NCBI RefSeq assembly: GCF_001277175.1
Contig: NZ_CP012258.1
Coordinates: 1-64,000 of the forward strand
Origin: Cronobacter universalis NCTC 9529
Lineage (GTDB): Bacteria; Pseudomonadota; Gammaproteobacteria; Enterobacterales; Enterobacteriaceae
Direction: 5' to 3'
Length of the DNA: 64,000 nt
The notes below the pieces were generated by a model, which saw nothing but the letters and a program-made list of their open reading frames with translations, searched no databases and had not been told where the DNA came from. How positions within the stretch are numbered: the first letter of the stretch is position 1; each line of letters starts with the position of its first letter. This document shows positions 1 through 8,574 of the stretch, piece after piece. The translations under genes were made by a program, and so were the position numbers.

Positions 1-601
1 GCGGCGCGCCATCGGGCGTACGCAGCAGCGCCTCCAGCGAGACCACTTCGCGGGAAAGCGGGTCGATAATCGGCTGAAACGCGAAGGTACAATCCGTACG
101 CGCGCTGACAGACGCGGGCGCCTGAACGCCGTCATCTTCGGTAAGAAAATCCCAGCTGTCGCCCGGCGGGATTTCAAAATAGTTTTCTTTTTCAGTGGCT
201 TCGACAAAGGTCTGGAAGAACTGCAGCGCGCGATCGCCGTACACCAGCTGATATTTCGACGTGCCTTTATTCAGCACATGCTGGAGGACTTCGTCACGCT
301 CATAATCCCGTAAATCAAAGAGTTCCATACCCGATTTTCCGAAACGGCGGGATGGCGCGTAGTCGCACAGCAGTTCCACAAGATTGTAATGACGCGTATC
401 GGCGCAGATGGCGCTGTAGATAGATTTCACGCTGTCTTCCGGGCCTTCAAGCAGCTGGAAGAAGTGGCGGCCGTTAAAGAGCAGAATGCCGGTCACGTCG
501 GCCTGGCCGTTTTTGTTGTTCGCTGCATCCACCATCTCTTCCAGTACGGTGACCGGAACGTCGTCGCAGATATGGCTGCGATAAATTATGGTTGTGAGCA
601 T
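1..601 (-). CDS. bluF: BluF blue-light sensor with degenerate EAL domain (5' part, runs off left edge)
   Basis: Translation of the minus strand from 601 to the window edge gives about 200 residues opening MLTTIIYRSH, a BLUF domain followed by the beginning of an EAL domain (FAFQPI, then LEALLR near the edge). The flavin-binding residues expected of BLUF proteins are visible as Tyr7, Asn31 and Gln49 (in FFQLLEG). In E. coli BluF does not degrade c-di-GMP but binds and inactivates the MerR-type repressor BluR in blue light, releasing the ycgZ-ymgAB genes. The start at 601 is chosen over 604 because AGGA then sits 6 bases upstream. The gene is divergent from ycgZ exactly as in E. coli; bluR would be expected beyond the left edge, so I cannot confirm it. 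Confidence 0.93.
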   Translation of the reverse strand, partial: MLTTIIYRSHICDDVPVTVLEEMVDAANNKNGQADVTGILLFNGRHFFQLLEGPEDSVKSIYSAICADTRHYNLVELLCDYAPSRRFGKSGMELFDLRDYERDEVLQHVLNKGTSKYQLVYGDRALQFFQTFVEATEKENYFEIPPGDSWDFLTEDDGVQAPASVSARTDCTFAFQPIIDPLSREVVSLEALLRTPDGAP

Positions 602-735
602 CATGCATCCTGTAAATAGGTGAATAAGCAGCCACCTTAACAGATGACCCCGCAGGCGTCTTGCAGTGATTGTGTATAAAGAGACAGTTAATGCGTCAAA
701 AATGAGTATTGTCGGCAGAAGCTCAGAGGGGTTTG

Positions 736-935
736 TGTACAACTTTTCACAAAATGATTACTTCCCGGCAGGCCTGTACAACCCTTATCGATGGGATTTG
801 CACGTCAATCTGCATAAACAGTACAATTTCAGACTAAACGCTAAAAATAATTTTCACTATAACTTCATGAAATTAATGATGTAGTTATTATTTGCGCAGA
901 AAAAGATCGATAACCTATACAATAACGGTGTACAA
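736..935. promoter_or_regulatory. Array of TGTACAA repeats, candidate BluR (MerR-family) operators
   Basis: The 400-base gap between bluF and ycgZ holds five same-orientation copies of a TGTACAA-like heptamer: 736-742, 775-781, 820-826 (AGTACAA), 916-922 (TATACAA) and 929-935. The last two lie 13 bases apart just upstream of a possible -10 (TATACT, 951-956). From memory, the related regulators MlrA and BluR recognise TTGTACA-type half-sites, which is the complement of this heptamer. The assignment to BluR is therefore inference from motif, position and the neighbouring bluF. A 72-codon reading frame across this gap (666-884) looks fortuitous. Confidence 0.5.
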
Positions 936-1002
936 GATTCACGTAATTAGTATACTGCTAACTATTCCTTGCGTAGTTACGAAATTTTAACAGGAGTGAC
1001 AT

Positions 1003-1242
1003 ATGCGTCAGAACGGTTACATCCCGGATACAGCTAATGCCATTGCCCGATACTTTGATAAAGCAGCTCTGCCGACCCAGCAAGAAACATTAGGGCAAAT
1101 CGTCGTAGAGATCCTGCGCGATGGTCGTCTCCTGAACAAAAAAAGTATTTGCACCAAATTGCTTAGTCGTCTTGAAATGGCTTCCAGCGTTGAAGAAGAA
1201 AGTCACTATCAAACGCTGATCGGTCTCCTTTTCGATCGCTAA
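1003..1242 (+). CDS. ycgZ: YcgZ-like small regulatory protein
   Basis: A 79-residue protein very close to E. coli YcgZ, including the pattern TQQETLG and the C-terminal ALIGLLF-like end (TLIGLLFDR). YcgZ belongs to a family of small proteins that act as connectors on the Rcs phosphorelay and affect biofilm and capsule. The start has a good ribosome site (AGGAG, 8 bases upstream). It is the first gene of a ycgZ-ymgA-ariR row divergent from bluF, so blue light and low temperature control through BluR is expected. Confidence 0.9.
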   Translation: MRQNGYIPDTANAIARYFDKAALPTQQETLGQIVVEILRDGRLLNKKSICTKLLSRLEMASSVEEESHYQTLIGLLFDR

Positions 1243-1411
1243 CACCAGGGCGTTCATTTCCCGAACAGTTTCCTGATGATTAAGTTAATTTTGGCGGAGG
1301 GATATTGCAGGCCTTAGCACAGCCTGACAATTTTCAGTGGCAGGACGCCACCGGAAAGAAGTTGTATCCCGTGCGTGTGGCGCGGGACATGCGGCATTCA
1401 GAGACGCATTT

Positions 1412-1711
1412 ATGAACAGAAGTGAAAAAGATCAACTGACAGATGAAATCATCGGAGAGGCAGTACTGTCTCTTCTGAGAGAGAAAGGCCCGATCAATAT
1501 GCGGGTTCTGATTGCGCGTTTGCGCTCGATGGAGACCAGCGAGTCTGATCCTCAGCGACGCGAGGCGATAGCCCGCGTTATTGCTGAGATCAGCGCGACA
1601 ACGGTGTCCGGACGGCGTAATGGCGCGCGTGAGCGTAAAGAATGGAACGGCGATAACGTTCATTCGCTGTTTGGCGAGAGCGCGTCGCCGGACAGCAGCA
1701 AAAAACACTGA
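1412..1711 (+). CDS. ymgA: YmgA-like connector protein
   Basis: A 99-residue protein resembling E. coli YmgA: an N-terminal helix-rich region (EIIGEAVLSLLREKG), a central LIARLRSM segment and a polar C-terminal tail (GRRNGARERKEWNG). I start it at the ATG at 1412 rather than further upstream because the preceding in-frame codons do not match the family. The family is small, all-helical and thought to signal through the Rcs system. Lies between ycgZ and ariR as in E. coli, with a 170-base gap after ycgZ. Confidence 0.82.
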   Translation: MNRSEKDQLTDEIIGEAVLSLLREKGPINMRVLIARLRSMETSESDPQRREAIARVIAEISATTVSGRRNGARERKEWNGDNVHSLFGESASPDSSKKH

Positions 1712-1751
1712 CTACATTCAGCAACTTTCAATCTAAACACGGTGCCAGTAC

Positions 1752-2030
1752 ATGAGCCAGGTGATGCTTAAACCTATTGATTTGCAGGCAGATCTGCCCG
1801 ACACGGCACTGTCTGAATATTTTCGTAATGCCGGTGACATGCTGGCTCAGGAATCTGCCCTGCTGGGCGCGGTGGTGAGCAATATTCTCGCCACCGACGG
1901 TCACCTGACCCATAAAGCCATTATTTTACAGCTGATCGGTGTGCTCGAAACCACGGACGACGTGGTGATGGCCGACGTGATCCGCAAGACGCTGGAAATC
2001 GTTGTCGACCATACCGTGGACGACATCTGA
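1752..2030 (+). CDS. ariR: AriR/YmgB-like biofilm and acid-resistance regulator
   Basis: A 92-residue protein whose C-terminal half matches E. coli AriR (YmgB) closely: LIGVLETTDDVVMADVIRKT then EIV and DDI at the end. AriR is a small dimeric helical protein implicated in biofilm control and acid resistance. It is the last gene of the plasmid-borne ycgZ-ymgA-ariR row and is followed by a factor-independent terminator at 2055-2091. ymgC is not present. Confidence 0.9.
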   Translation: MSQVMLKPIDLQADLPDTALSEYFRNAGDMLAQESALLGAVVSNILATDGHLTHKAIILQLIGVLETTDDVVMADVIRKTLEIVVDHTVDDI

Positions 2031-2054
2031 TCCCAACGCGTAATTCCTTCTCTT

Positions 2055-2091
2055 AAAAGCCAGCCCGTCTCTCACTTCGGCTGGCTTTTTT
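2055..2091 (+). terminator. Factor-independent terminator after ariR
   Basis: Stem AAAAGCCAG (2055-2063) pairs with CTGGCTTTT (2081-2089), and the T-rich right arm runs into TTTTCTTT. Lies 25 bases after the ariR stop. Confidence 0.85.
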
Positions 2092-2162
2092 CTTTATGAC
2101 ACCCTTCCCCCCTTCTTCTATCATTATTTCACGGCCAAACCGATAAGACAGAAGAGCAATTC

Positions 2163-2903
2163 TTGATAATCGCGCAGCTTTCAGATATTCACGCCGCACC
2201 GGATAACGGCCATCTGGCGCGTTTCGACAACGCGCTGGCGTGGCTTAAGCCGTTCGAACCCGATGTGCTGGTGATAAGCGGCGATCTGACCGACGACCGC
2301 TGGCGCGACGGTTATAGCGCCATTGCGGCGCGGCTGGAAACACTGTCCTGCCGGACGCTGATCCTGCCGGGAAATTCTGATGACCGCGCCGTCATGCGCG
2401 CGGTCTGGCCTTCGCTGGCGCAGCAAGGGCCGCTGCATGCGGTTGTGGATACGCCCGCACTTCGCGTGATTGGGCTGGATTCCACTGTGGAAGGGAGTGC
2501 GGCGGGCAGCGTGGCCGCGCATCTGGACTGGCTGGCGCATCAACTCGATCAGGCGCACGGGCGACCGACGCTGCTGTTTCTGCACCATCATGTTTTTATG
2601 AGCGGCATTCCGTCGATGGATGCGATAGCGTGCCGCGACGCCCACGCGCTGGGCACCCTGCTGCACCATCACCCGGCAAAGCCGCTTGCGATAGCCACCG
2701 GACACGTTCATCGCCCGGCTTCGGGAATGCTGGCCGGGATCCCGGCGTACATCTGCGGTTCGATCTGCCCTGCCAATCCGTTATGGCTGGGTGATGCCCA
2801 TGTGCCTGCGGTCTGTGATCCCCCGGCGCTGATGGTGCACCGGGTTGAGAATGGCGCGCTCGCCAGCCATTTTATTGCGGTCTCACCGGTTAACGGCCGT
2901 TGA
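2163..2903 (+). CDS. CpdA-like metallophosphoesterase
   Basis: A 246-residue calcineurin-like phosphoesterase. The metal-binding motifs appear in order: DIH (residues 8-10), GDLTD (about 40-44), GNSDDR in place of GNHD-R, a HHHVF segment and GHVH near the C-terminus. Length and order fit class III cyclic-nucleotide phosphodiesterases (CpdA type), but the substrate cannot be read from sequence. Translation begins at TTG (2163) with AGAAGAG 8 bases upstream; no better ATG exists before the first metal motif. Serine replaces the usual histidine in GN-S-D, which may alter activity. Confidence 0.8.
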   Translation: MIIAQLSDIHAAPDNGHLARFDNALAWLKPFEPDVLVISGDLTDDRWRDGYSAIAARLETLSCRTLILPGNSDDRAVMRAVWPSLAQQGPLHAVVDTPALRVIGLDSTVEGSAAGSVAAHLDWLAHQLDQAHGRPTLLFLHHHVFMSGIPSMDAIACRDAHALGTLLHHHPAKPLAIATGHVHRPASGMLAGIPAYICGSICPANPLWLGDAHVPAVCDPPALMVHRVENGALASHFIAVSPVNGR

Positions 2904-2937
2904 TCGCTTATCAGTACGCGCAGGCGAACCGAAGGGA

Positions 2938-3249
2938 TTACAGCGCCGCAATAGTCTCAACATCGTGCTGAAAGACCCAAGGATCGGAGAGCAGCCCGAA
3001 CTGTTCATCGTCGGGATAGGTTACCGCCACCTGATAATCCTCGCCCGCAAACGCCTTAACGGCGCTCAAATCTTCCCAGTAGGTCGCCAGGAAAAAATGC
3101 GCCCAGTCGCCCTGCGTCTCCTGGCGGACAAACGCGCCACGGTTCCCGGCGGTGCGCTGTGAATGCTCCACACCGGTTTTCTGTAAATGCGCGGCGAAGC
3201 CCTCGGCGTGTTCCAGCGGCACGCAGCCGTGCCAGGTTCTGACGATCAT
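2938..3249 (-). CDS. Antibiotic biosynthesis monooxygenase (ABM) family protein
   Basis: A 103-residue protein of the small dimeric alpha-beta barrel type, opening MIVRTWHG with an internal FFLATYWEDLSAVKAFAGED segment typical of ABM/heme-degrading-like proteins. No cofactor or substrate can be assigned. Its ATG overlaps the stop of the upstream tetR gene (TCAT at 3246-3249, read as ATGA), so the two are translationally coupled. Confidence 0.75.
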   Translation of the reverse strand: MIVRTWHGCVPLEHAEGFAAHLQKTGVEHSQRTAGNRGAFVRQETQGDWAHFFLATYWEDLSAVKAFAGEDYQVAVTYPDDEQFGLLSDPWVFQHDVETIAAL

Positions 3250-3872
3250 GTTCTCTCCTTTATGAGATGGTTAATGCTTTCTGTTTCCGTCGCAGTCCAG
3301 CCGAGATACCCGAACGCGGCGCGCCTTATGCGCCCTTGAAGCGCAACCGGCGAGTCCTCGCGTCGCGCAATGGCCATCGCGATCATGCCCTGCGCCAGCG
3401 CGATAACATCCCACGCCGCCGTATCACTCAGTTCAAGCGCCGACGCGACACACGCATGCAGCGCCGCCAGCGTCTCCTGCTGATAGGCCAGAAACTCCGG
3501 CGCGGCTTCCTGGACATCCAGCGTGCGCGCAAGCGCGGGACGCGAGAACTCATAATCCACGGCTGCGTTAATCATGCCATCAAGACGGTCTGCCAGGTCT
3601 GGCCGGGCGGCGGCGGTCTGCATGGCGGTGAGCAGACACGCATGTTCGCGCGCCACCAGCGCCGCCGTTAAGGCGTGGCGGTTCGGGAAATACTGATACA
3701 GCGAGCCGATGCTGACGCCTGCGGTTTCCGCGACGGCATTCGTGGTGCAGGCCGCCGCGCCCTGGCGCTCGAAAATGCGAGCGGTCGCCTCGACTATGGC
3801 CTCCACCAGCGCGCGGGATCGCGCCTGACGCGGCGCTTTGCGCGGCGGTAGCGGCGGCTGAATGGCATGCAT
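3246..3872 (-). CDS. TetR-family repressor
   Basis: Start placed at the ATG at 3872 (208 residues) with AGGGA 9 bases upstream; an ATG at 3944 would add 24 poorly conserved residues. The N-terminal half carries a clear TetR helix-turn-helix (VAETAGVSIGSLYQYFPNR, about residues 45-65). It is coupled to the ABM gene downstream and divergent from the darcynin gene, with 94 bases between, so it probably represses both from that gap. Confidence 0.88.
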   Translation of the reverse strand: MHAIQPPLPPRKAPRQARSRALVEAIVEATARIFERQGAAACTTNAVAETAGVSIGSLYQYFPNRHALTAALVAREHACLLTAMQTAAARPDLADRLDGMINAAVDYEFSRPALARTLDVQEAAPEFLAYQQETLAALHACVASALELSDTAAWDVIALAQGMIAMAIARREDSPVALQGRIRRAAFGYLGWTATETESINHLIKERT

Positions 3873-3966
3873 AAACGCGAGTCCCTGAATACAACGTGTC
3901 CCGATATCATAACGGCGTCGTCTTAACACAACATCTACAAGCATTAATAGTTTTCAGGGAGACGTT

Positions 3967-4287
3967 ATGCATACCGCCAGAGAGACCGTCACGCTGTTTA
4001 TGCTGGTGAAAGCCAACCGCAGCTGGCTTGACGCCAGCGCCGGGGAACGCCAGCGGAATATCGCCACCCACCTTGCGCCCTTACTCAGTCAGTACCAGGG
4101 CGCGCTCAGGCTTCGCTATTTCGATACCGAATTTTACTCGGCGCGGATTTCCGATATCTGGATGTGGGAGGCTGAAAGCCATGCCGTCTGGCAGGCTTTT
4201 ACTGAAGCGCTGCGCGACACCCCGTTCTGGAATGATTTTTTCGAAATTAAGGAGATTCTTCAGGGCGTCGAGGCGCAGCATCTGTAA
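3967..4287 (+). CDS. Darcynin-family protein
   Basis: A 106-residue protein with features I recognise from the darcynin family: FMLVKANRSWL near the start, LRLRYFDTEFYSARISDIWM in the middle and DTPFWNDFFEI near the end. The function of the family is unknown. A strong ribosome site (AGGGAG) precedes the ATG. The last 41 bases overlap the 3' end of the convergent MFS gene. The divergent TetR gene is the likely regulator. Confidence 0.72.
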   Translation: MHTARETVTLFMLVKANRSWLDASAGERQRNIATHLAPLLSQYQGALRLRYFDTEFYSARISDIWMWEAESHAVWQAFTEALRDTPFWNDFFEIKEILQGVEAQHL

Positions 4288-5794
4288 GCGGCGGGGAGCC
4301 CGCTCGTCCCCGCAGCGTTTTCCACACGATGGCCGCGCAGAGCAGCGTCAGCAATGCCAGCAGATTGCACAGCAGCAGATACGCATGGTTCAGGCTGTGG
4401 TAAAGCAGCGCGCGGGGCGCGTCCGGCAGCAGCGACTGCGCCTGCTGAAGATGACCGTTGCCCAGCCATTCGGCGGCGCGGGCGACGGCCTGCGCCGGAT
4501 ACCCCGTCGCGGCGAGCGTATGTTGATTCGCCGCGGCGAGAAAGGCCATGACGCCCACCAGCGCCACGCCTTCGCCCGCCACCCGCACCGTATTAAACAA
4601 GCCTGCCGCCATCCCGGCTTTCTCCACCGGCACGCCAGAGACCGCTAGACCATCCATCAGCCCCCAGGGCAGCGCCGAGCCTGTGCCGGTGATAACGAGC
4701 GCCGTCATCAGCAGCGGCACGCTCCCGCCCTGCAACGCCTGGCCCAGCAGCGCCAGCCCCACGGCGGCGATCACCAGCCCGGAGGCGGCCAGATGACCCG
4801 CGCCGATCCAGCGCGTCAGCATCGCCGCCACGCCCGGCAGAAGCAGCACCGGCAGCGTCAGGGCCAGCATATACAGGCCGCTGGCGGTGGCGCTCAGCGC
4901 GTCGGCGCCGGTAAACCGCAGCGGCAGCAGGATCAACCAGACGACATAACAGCAGCAGGTCGCGAGCGGCAGCAGCAGAACGCCCGCAAATCGCGCATCA
5001 CGCAGTAAGGCGAGTTCGAGTACCGGCTGCGCCGCGCGCCGGCACCGGGCGACAAACGCTTTCGCGGCCGCAAGCGTCGCCAGCAGCAGGGCGATGACCG
5101 GCCCGGAGACGATGCCATACTGCGGGATCAACAGCAGCGCCATTGTGAAAAACACCAGGCAGGCGCTGAACAACGCAAGCCCTGGCACATCGGCGCGCTT
5201 GCCGGCAGGTTTACGGGAGGCGGGCAGGAAAACCGCGCCGGTCAGCGCGCTCAGCCCGGCGAGCAGGCCCAGCAGCGCATAGAGCCATCGCCAGCCGAAC
5301 TGCTCAATGACAACGCCCGCGATCGGCGGGCCGAACGCCAGCCCGGCCCCAAACATCGTGCCGAGAATGCCGAAAACGCGCGTGCGCGCCGGCCCGCTGA
5401 ACAGCTGCGCCAGCATCGCGCTGCCGCCGGCCAGCGTCATCGCCGCGGCGATCCCCTGGACGGCGCGCAATGCGCCAATCTCGACGGTACTCCCGACCAC
5501 GCAGACCGCAAGGCAGCTTAAGAAAAACAGCAGCAGCCCGCCGGTGAAAACGCGCTTCCTGCCCAGTTTATCGGCCATGACCCCCGCCGCCAGCAGCGAG
5601 CCGCCGAACGTCAGCATAAAGCCGTTGGTCAGCCAGGCGAGCGCCAGCGCGCTGCCGCCAAGCGACTGCCCGATAGCGGGCGTGGTGGCGACGCCGCCGG
5701 TAAAGCTCAGCGGCAGGATCAGCGCAGCAAAGAGCACCGCCAGCGCGGCGACGTTAGTGGCGTCCGCCACCCGAAAACGCATAGTTACAGACAT
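4247..5794 (-). CDS. MFS drug-efflux transporter, EmrB/QacA (DHA2) type
   Basis: A 515-residue, 14-segment membrane protein. The first helices contain LTNGFMLTFGGSLLAAGVMADKLGRKRVF, with the DHA2-type loop motif (ADKLGRKRVF); motif C-like glycines occur around GIAAAMTLAGGSAMLAQLF. Likely a proton-driven exporter of hydrophobic compounds. It is divergent from the LysR gene at 5898, which probably controls it. Confidence 0.85.
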   Translation of the reverse strand: MSVTMRFRVADATNVAALAVLFAALILPLSFTGGVATTPAIGQSLGGSALALAWLTNGFMLTFGGSLLAAGVMADKLGRKRVFTGGLLLFFLSCLAVCVVGSTVEIGALRAVQGIAAAMTLAGGSAMLAQLFSGPARTRVFGILGTMFGAGLAFGPPIAGVVIEQFGWRWLYALLGLLAGLSALTGAVFLPASRKPAGKRADVPGLALFSACLVFFTMALLLIPQYGIVSGPVIALLLATLAAAKAFVARCRRAAQPVLELALLRDARFAGVLLLPLATCCCYVVWLILLPLRFTGADALSATASGLYMLALTLPVLLLPGVAAMLTRWIGAGHLAASGLVIAAVGLALLGQALQGGSVPLLMTALVITGTGSALPWGLMDGLAVSGVPVEKAGMAAGLFNTVRVAGEGVALVGVMAFLAAANQHTLAATGYPAQAVARAAEWLGNGHLQQAQSLLPDAPRALLYHSLNHAYLLLCNLLALLTLLCAAIVWKTLRGRAGSPPLTDAAPRRPEESP

Positions 5795-5897
5795 AGCATG
5801 CCCTTAGACGATGATTGAACACGCCCAGACTATTGCGGACAGCTGCAATGATAAATAGACTGAAAATCTCTTCATAACGGACAAAAAGTTGATAATC

Positions 5898-6791
5898 ATG
5901 GACAGTTTTACAGCGCTGGCCTCGTTTGTTCGCACCGCCGAGACGCTAAGCTTTACCGAAGCCGCGCGCGTGCTGGGCATTTCAGCTTCCGCCGTCGGGA
6001 AAAACGTGGCTCGTCTTGAGCAAAAACTGGGGGTGCGGCTTTTTAACCGCAGCACCCGGAGCGTGAGCCTCACCGCCGAAGGCGCGACGTTGCTGGCGCG
6101 CTGTCGCCCTGCGCTTGAACAGCTGCGCGAGGCGGAAGCGGAGCTAACGTCCGCCACAGATACCCCGTCCGGCAGGCTGCGTATTTCTCTGCCGGTCATC
6201 GGGTATCATCTGCTGATGCCCTTTTTACCGGCGTTCGCCGCCCGCTATCCCGATATAGATATCGAGCTCGATTTCAGCGACAGGCTGGTCAGTCTGGTGG
6301 ATGAAGGCTTTGATGTGGCTATCCGCAGCGGCGAGATGGCGGATTCGCGCCTTACCGCCACCACACTTGGCCACTTCCGTTTCGTCCTGTGTGCAAGCCC
6401 TGGTTATCTTGCGGAACACGGCGCGCCGCAGACGCCGGACGCGCTAACACAGCACCGCTGCATCCTGTTTCGCTTTCCGTCGACCGGGCTGATCCAGCCC
6501 TGGGAGCTGACGGGACTGACGATGACAGGCGCGCCGTCCGCGCTTACGGTGAATAATATCGAAGCGATGATACGCGCGGCGGCCGCCGGGATGGGCATCT
6601 GCTATGTGCCCGATTTTATCGTCAATCCGCGGTTTGCCCGCGGCGAGCTTAAGGAAGTGATGCCGGGCTGCTGCGAACGGCAGGGCGCGTTTTCGGCGAT
6701 CTGGCCGACCAGCCGTTATCTCTCGCCGCGTATCCGCTGCTTTGTCGATTTCCTGAAAACCCACTGGGACACCGGAGCGCATGGCCGGTGA
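5898..6791 (+). CDS. LysR-family transcriptional regulator
   Basis: 297 residues starting at ATG 5898 (a TTG at 5889 would add three residues; neither has a strong ribosome site). The N-terminal winged helix is plain: SFTEAARVLGISASAVGKNV, then LEQKLGVRLFNRSTR. The effector domain follows from about residue 90. Divergent with the MFS exporter, the standard arrangement for a LysR regulator and its target. Confidence 0.9.
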   Translation: MDSFTALASFVRTAETLSFTEAARVLGISASAVGKNVARLEQKLGVRLFNRSTRSVSLTAEGATLLARCRPALEQLREAEAELTSATDTPSGRLRISLPVIGYHLLMPFLPAFAARYPDIDIELDFSDRLVSLVDEGFDVAIRSGEMADSRLTATTLGHFRFVLCASPGYLAEHGAPQTPDALTQHRCILFRFPSTGLIQPWELTGLTMTGAPSALTVNNIEAMIRAAAAGMGICYVPDFIVNPRFARGELKEVMPGCCERQGAFSAIWPTSRYLSPRIRCFVDFLKTHWDTGAHGR

Positions 6792-6893
6792 CGCCGGCTT
6801 TCAGAAACGCCCGCGCGTCATCTATGATAAAAGCATGAATGATAAACTCCGCTTTATTATGTTCTGCTGTGACGCTGAAAGGATGCCGCTGCC

Positions 6894-7793
6894 ATGCCCG
6901 TAAACTTTGACCTGAACGATATCTATGCGTTTCGCGCATTAATGGAGTATGGCAGTTTCCGGCTCGCGGCGGAGTCCATCTGTCTTTCGCAATCGGCGCT
7001 CAGCCGCCGCATTGAAAAGCTGGAGACGGCGCTCGGCGCGCGGCTCTTTGACCGCACCACCCGGCGCGTGGCGCTGACGCTCTACGGGCAGAGTTTTGCC
7101 GAACGCTCAGAACAGCTGCTGGCGAATGTCGAAGCGGTGCTGGCTGATATCCAGCAGGCAAGCCAGGAGCGCACGGGGCTTGTGACCGTCGCGACGGTGC
7201 CGTCAGGCGCGTATTACTTTATGCCGGACATTATTCGTCAGTTTCAGGCGCGTTACCCGCGCGTGCGCATCAAACTCATCGACAGCAGCGTCGGCAATGT
7301 TATCGACGCCGTCAGCAGCGGCCAGGCCGATTTCGGCATCTGTTTTGGCAGAAACCTGCCGCCGCACATTGAGTTTGTGCCGCTGGTGGAGGATGTCTAC
7401 GTGGCGGCCTGTCGGCGCGATCATCCGCTCGCGCGCAAAACGCAGCTCACCTGGAAGGCCTATTTTGAACAGGATTACATCAGCCTGGATAAAGTCTCCG
7501 GGAACCGTACCCTGCTCGATCAGGCGCTGGGGCATATCACTCCGGAACGGCCAAGCATCTGTGAAACCCGCCATGTCACGACCGTGCTGGGTATGGTGGA
7601 AGCGGGCATCGGCATCGCTGCCGTGCCTGCGATGTCAATGCCCGCCGCCGGGCACTCCGTTCTGGTGCCGCTGCGTCTGATCGATCCCATCGTCACACGC
7701 AGCGTGGGGCTGATACGCCGCAGCGGGCGCATTCAGTCTTACGTGGCGGCGGAACTCGAAAAGCTCATCACTGAACAGTATCCGCCAGCCTGA
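6894..7793 (+). CDS. LysR-family transcriptional regulator
   Basis: 299 residues with the LysR helix-turn-helix (SFRLAAESICLSQSALSRRI, then LETALGARLFDRTTRRV) and a type-2 periplasmic-binding-like effector domain. Its 3' end overlaps by 26 bases the 3' end of the convergent ModA-like gene, and its target may be the MFS/binding-protein pair beyond. Confidence 0.9.
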   Translation: MPVNFDLNDIYAFRALMEYGSFRLAAESICLSQSALSRRIEKLETALGARLFDRTTRRVALTLYGQSFAERSEQLLANVEAVLADIQQASQERTGLVTVATVPSGAYYFMPDIIRQFQARYPRVRIKLIDSSVGNVIDAVSSGQADFGICFGRNLPPHIEFVPLVEDVYVAACRRDHPLARKTQLTWKAYFEQDYISLDKVSGNRTLLDQALGHITPERPSICETRHVTTVLGMVEAGIGIAAVPAMSMPAAGHSVLVPLRLIDPIVTRSVGLIRRSGRIQSYVAAELEKLITEQYPPA

Positions 7794-8574
7794 CCGGCGC
7801 TTTTTGCGCGACCGACCGCATGCCGGTGGCGCGCACCACCTTTTGCGCGTCAGGCGACGCCAGAAACGCCAGCAGCGCGCGGCCTTCCGCCGGATGCGCC
7901 GCGTGACGGGTCACCGCGCCCGCAAAACGGGTGATGTACTGCACGCTGTCAGGCAGCTCGCCGACAAACGTCACGCCGGGCTCCGGCAGCAGTTCGCTGA
8001 CCTGCTGAAACCCCACGGCATACTTCCCTTTCGCCACTTCCGACGCCACCGGGATGCGCTCCACCATCCGCGCGCGGGTCTCCATCTGCGCCTCGATCCC
8101 GAGCGTTTTAAATAACCTCGTACTGACATAGCGGCCGCTGGCGCTGTCGGAATAGGCAATCGAACGGGCCTGCAGCAGCGTCTGGCGCAGCGCGTCCGGC
8201 GTGTTAATCGCGGGCACCGGCGCGCCCTGCTTCACCACCATACCAATGGGCGAATCCGCCAGTTCCGTGCGCGTCCCCGGCGCGGTACGTCCCGCATTTT
8301 CAAGGCTGGTCAGGGCGTCGCCCACCATGATCACCACATCCGCCTGTTCGCCGCGCGCCAGCCGGTTCGGGATCGCCTGCGGCGTTTTGCCCATCGACGG
8401 GCCGGGCACGATCGCAATCCGGTTGCCGCTCTGCTTTTCATATACCGGGCGGAGCTGCTCCAGCGCGGCCTTAAAGCCCCCTGAAATCATCACCGTGATC
8501 TCCTGCGCCAGCACCACGCTGCTTAACGACGAGAGCGCCAGCGCGGCTATCCATGAAGTCAGTTTCTTATGCAT
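7768..8574 (-). CDS. ModA-like periplasmic substrate-binding protein without an ABC partner
   Basis: 268 residues with a cleavable signal peptide (ending SSVVLAQ, cut near residue 23) and a ModA-type binding fold ([16 protein letters not shown], later [14 protein letters not shown] and GRYVSTRLF). No ABC permease or ATPase is adjacent. Instead its start overlaps by 8 bases the end of an MHS-type MFS gene, so the two are one transcription unit. It may present a carboxylate to the MFS carrier or act as a sensor; both are speculation. Confidence 0.8.
   Translation of the reverse strand: MHKKLTSWIAALALSSLSSVVLAQEITVMISGGFKAALEQLRPVYEKQSGNRIAIVPGPSMGKTPQAIPNRLARGEQADVVIMVGDALTSLENAGRTAPGTRTELADSPIGMVVKQGAPVPAINTPDALRQTLLQARSIAYSDSASGRYVSTRLFKTLGIEAQMETRARMVERIPVASEVAKGKYAVGFQQVSELLPEPGVTFVGELPDSVQYITRFAGAVTRHAAHPAEGRALLAFLASPDAQKVVRATGMRSVAQKAPVRLADTVQ

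Noticed and set aside
666..884. 72-codon open frame between bluF and ycgZ
   Set aside because: No ribosome site, unusual composition, no family resemblance, and it lies across the candidate operator array.
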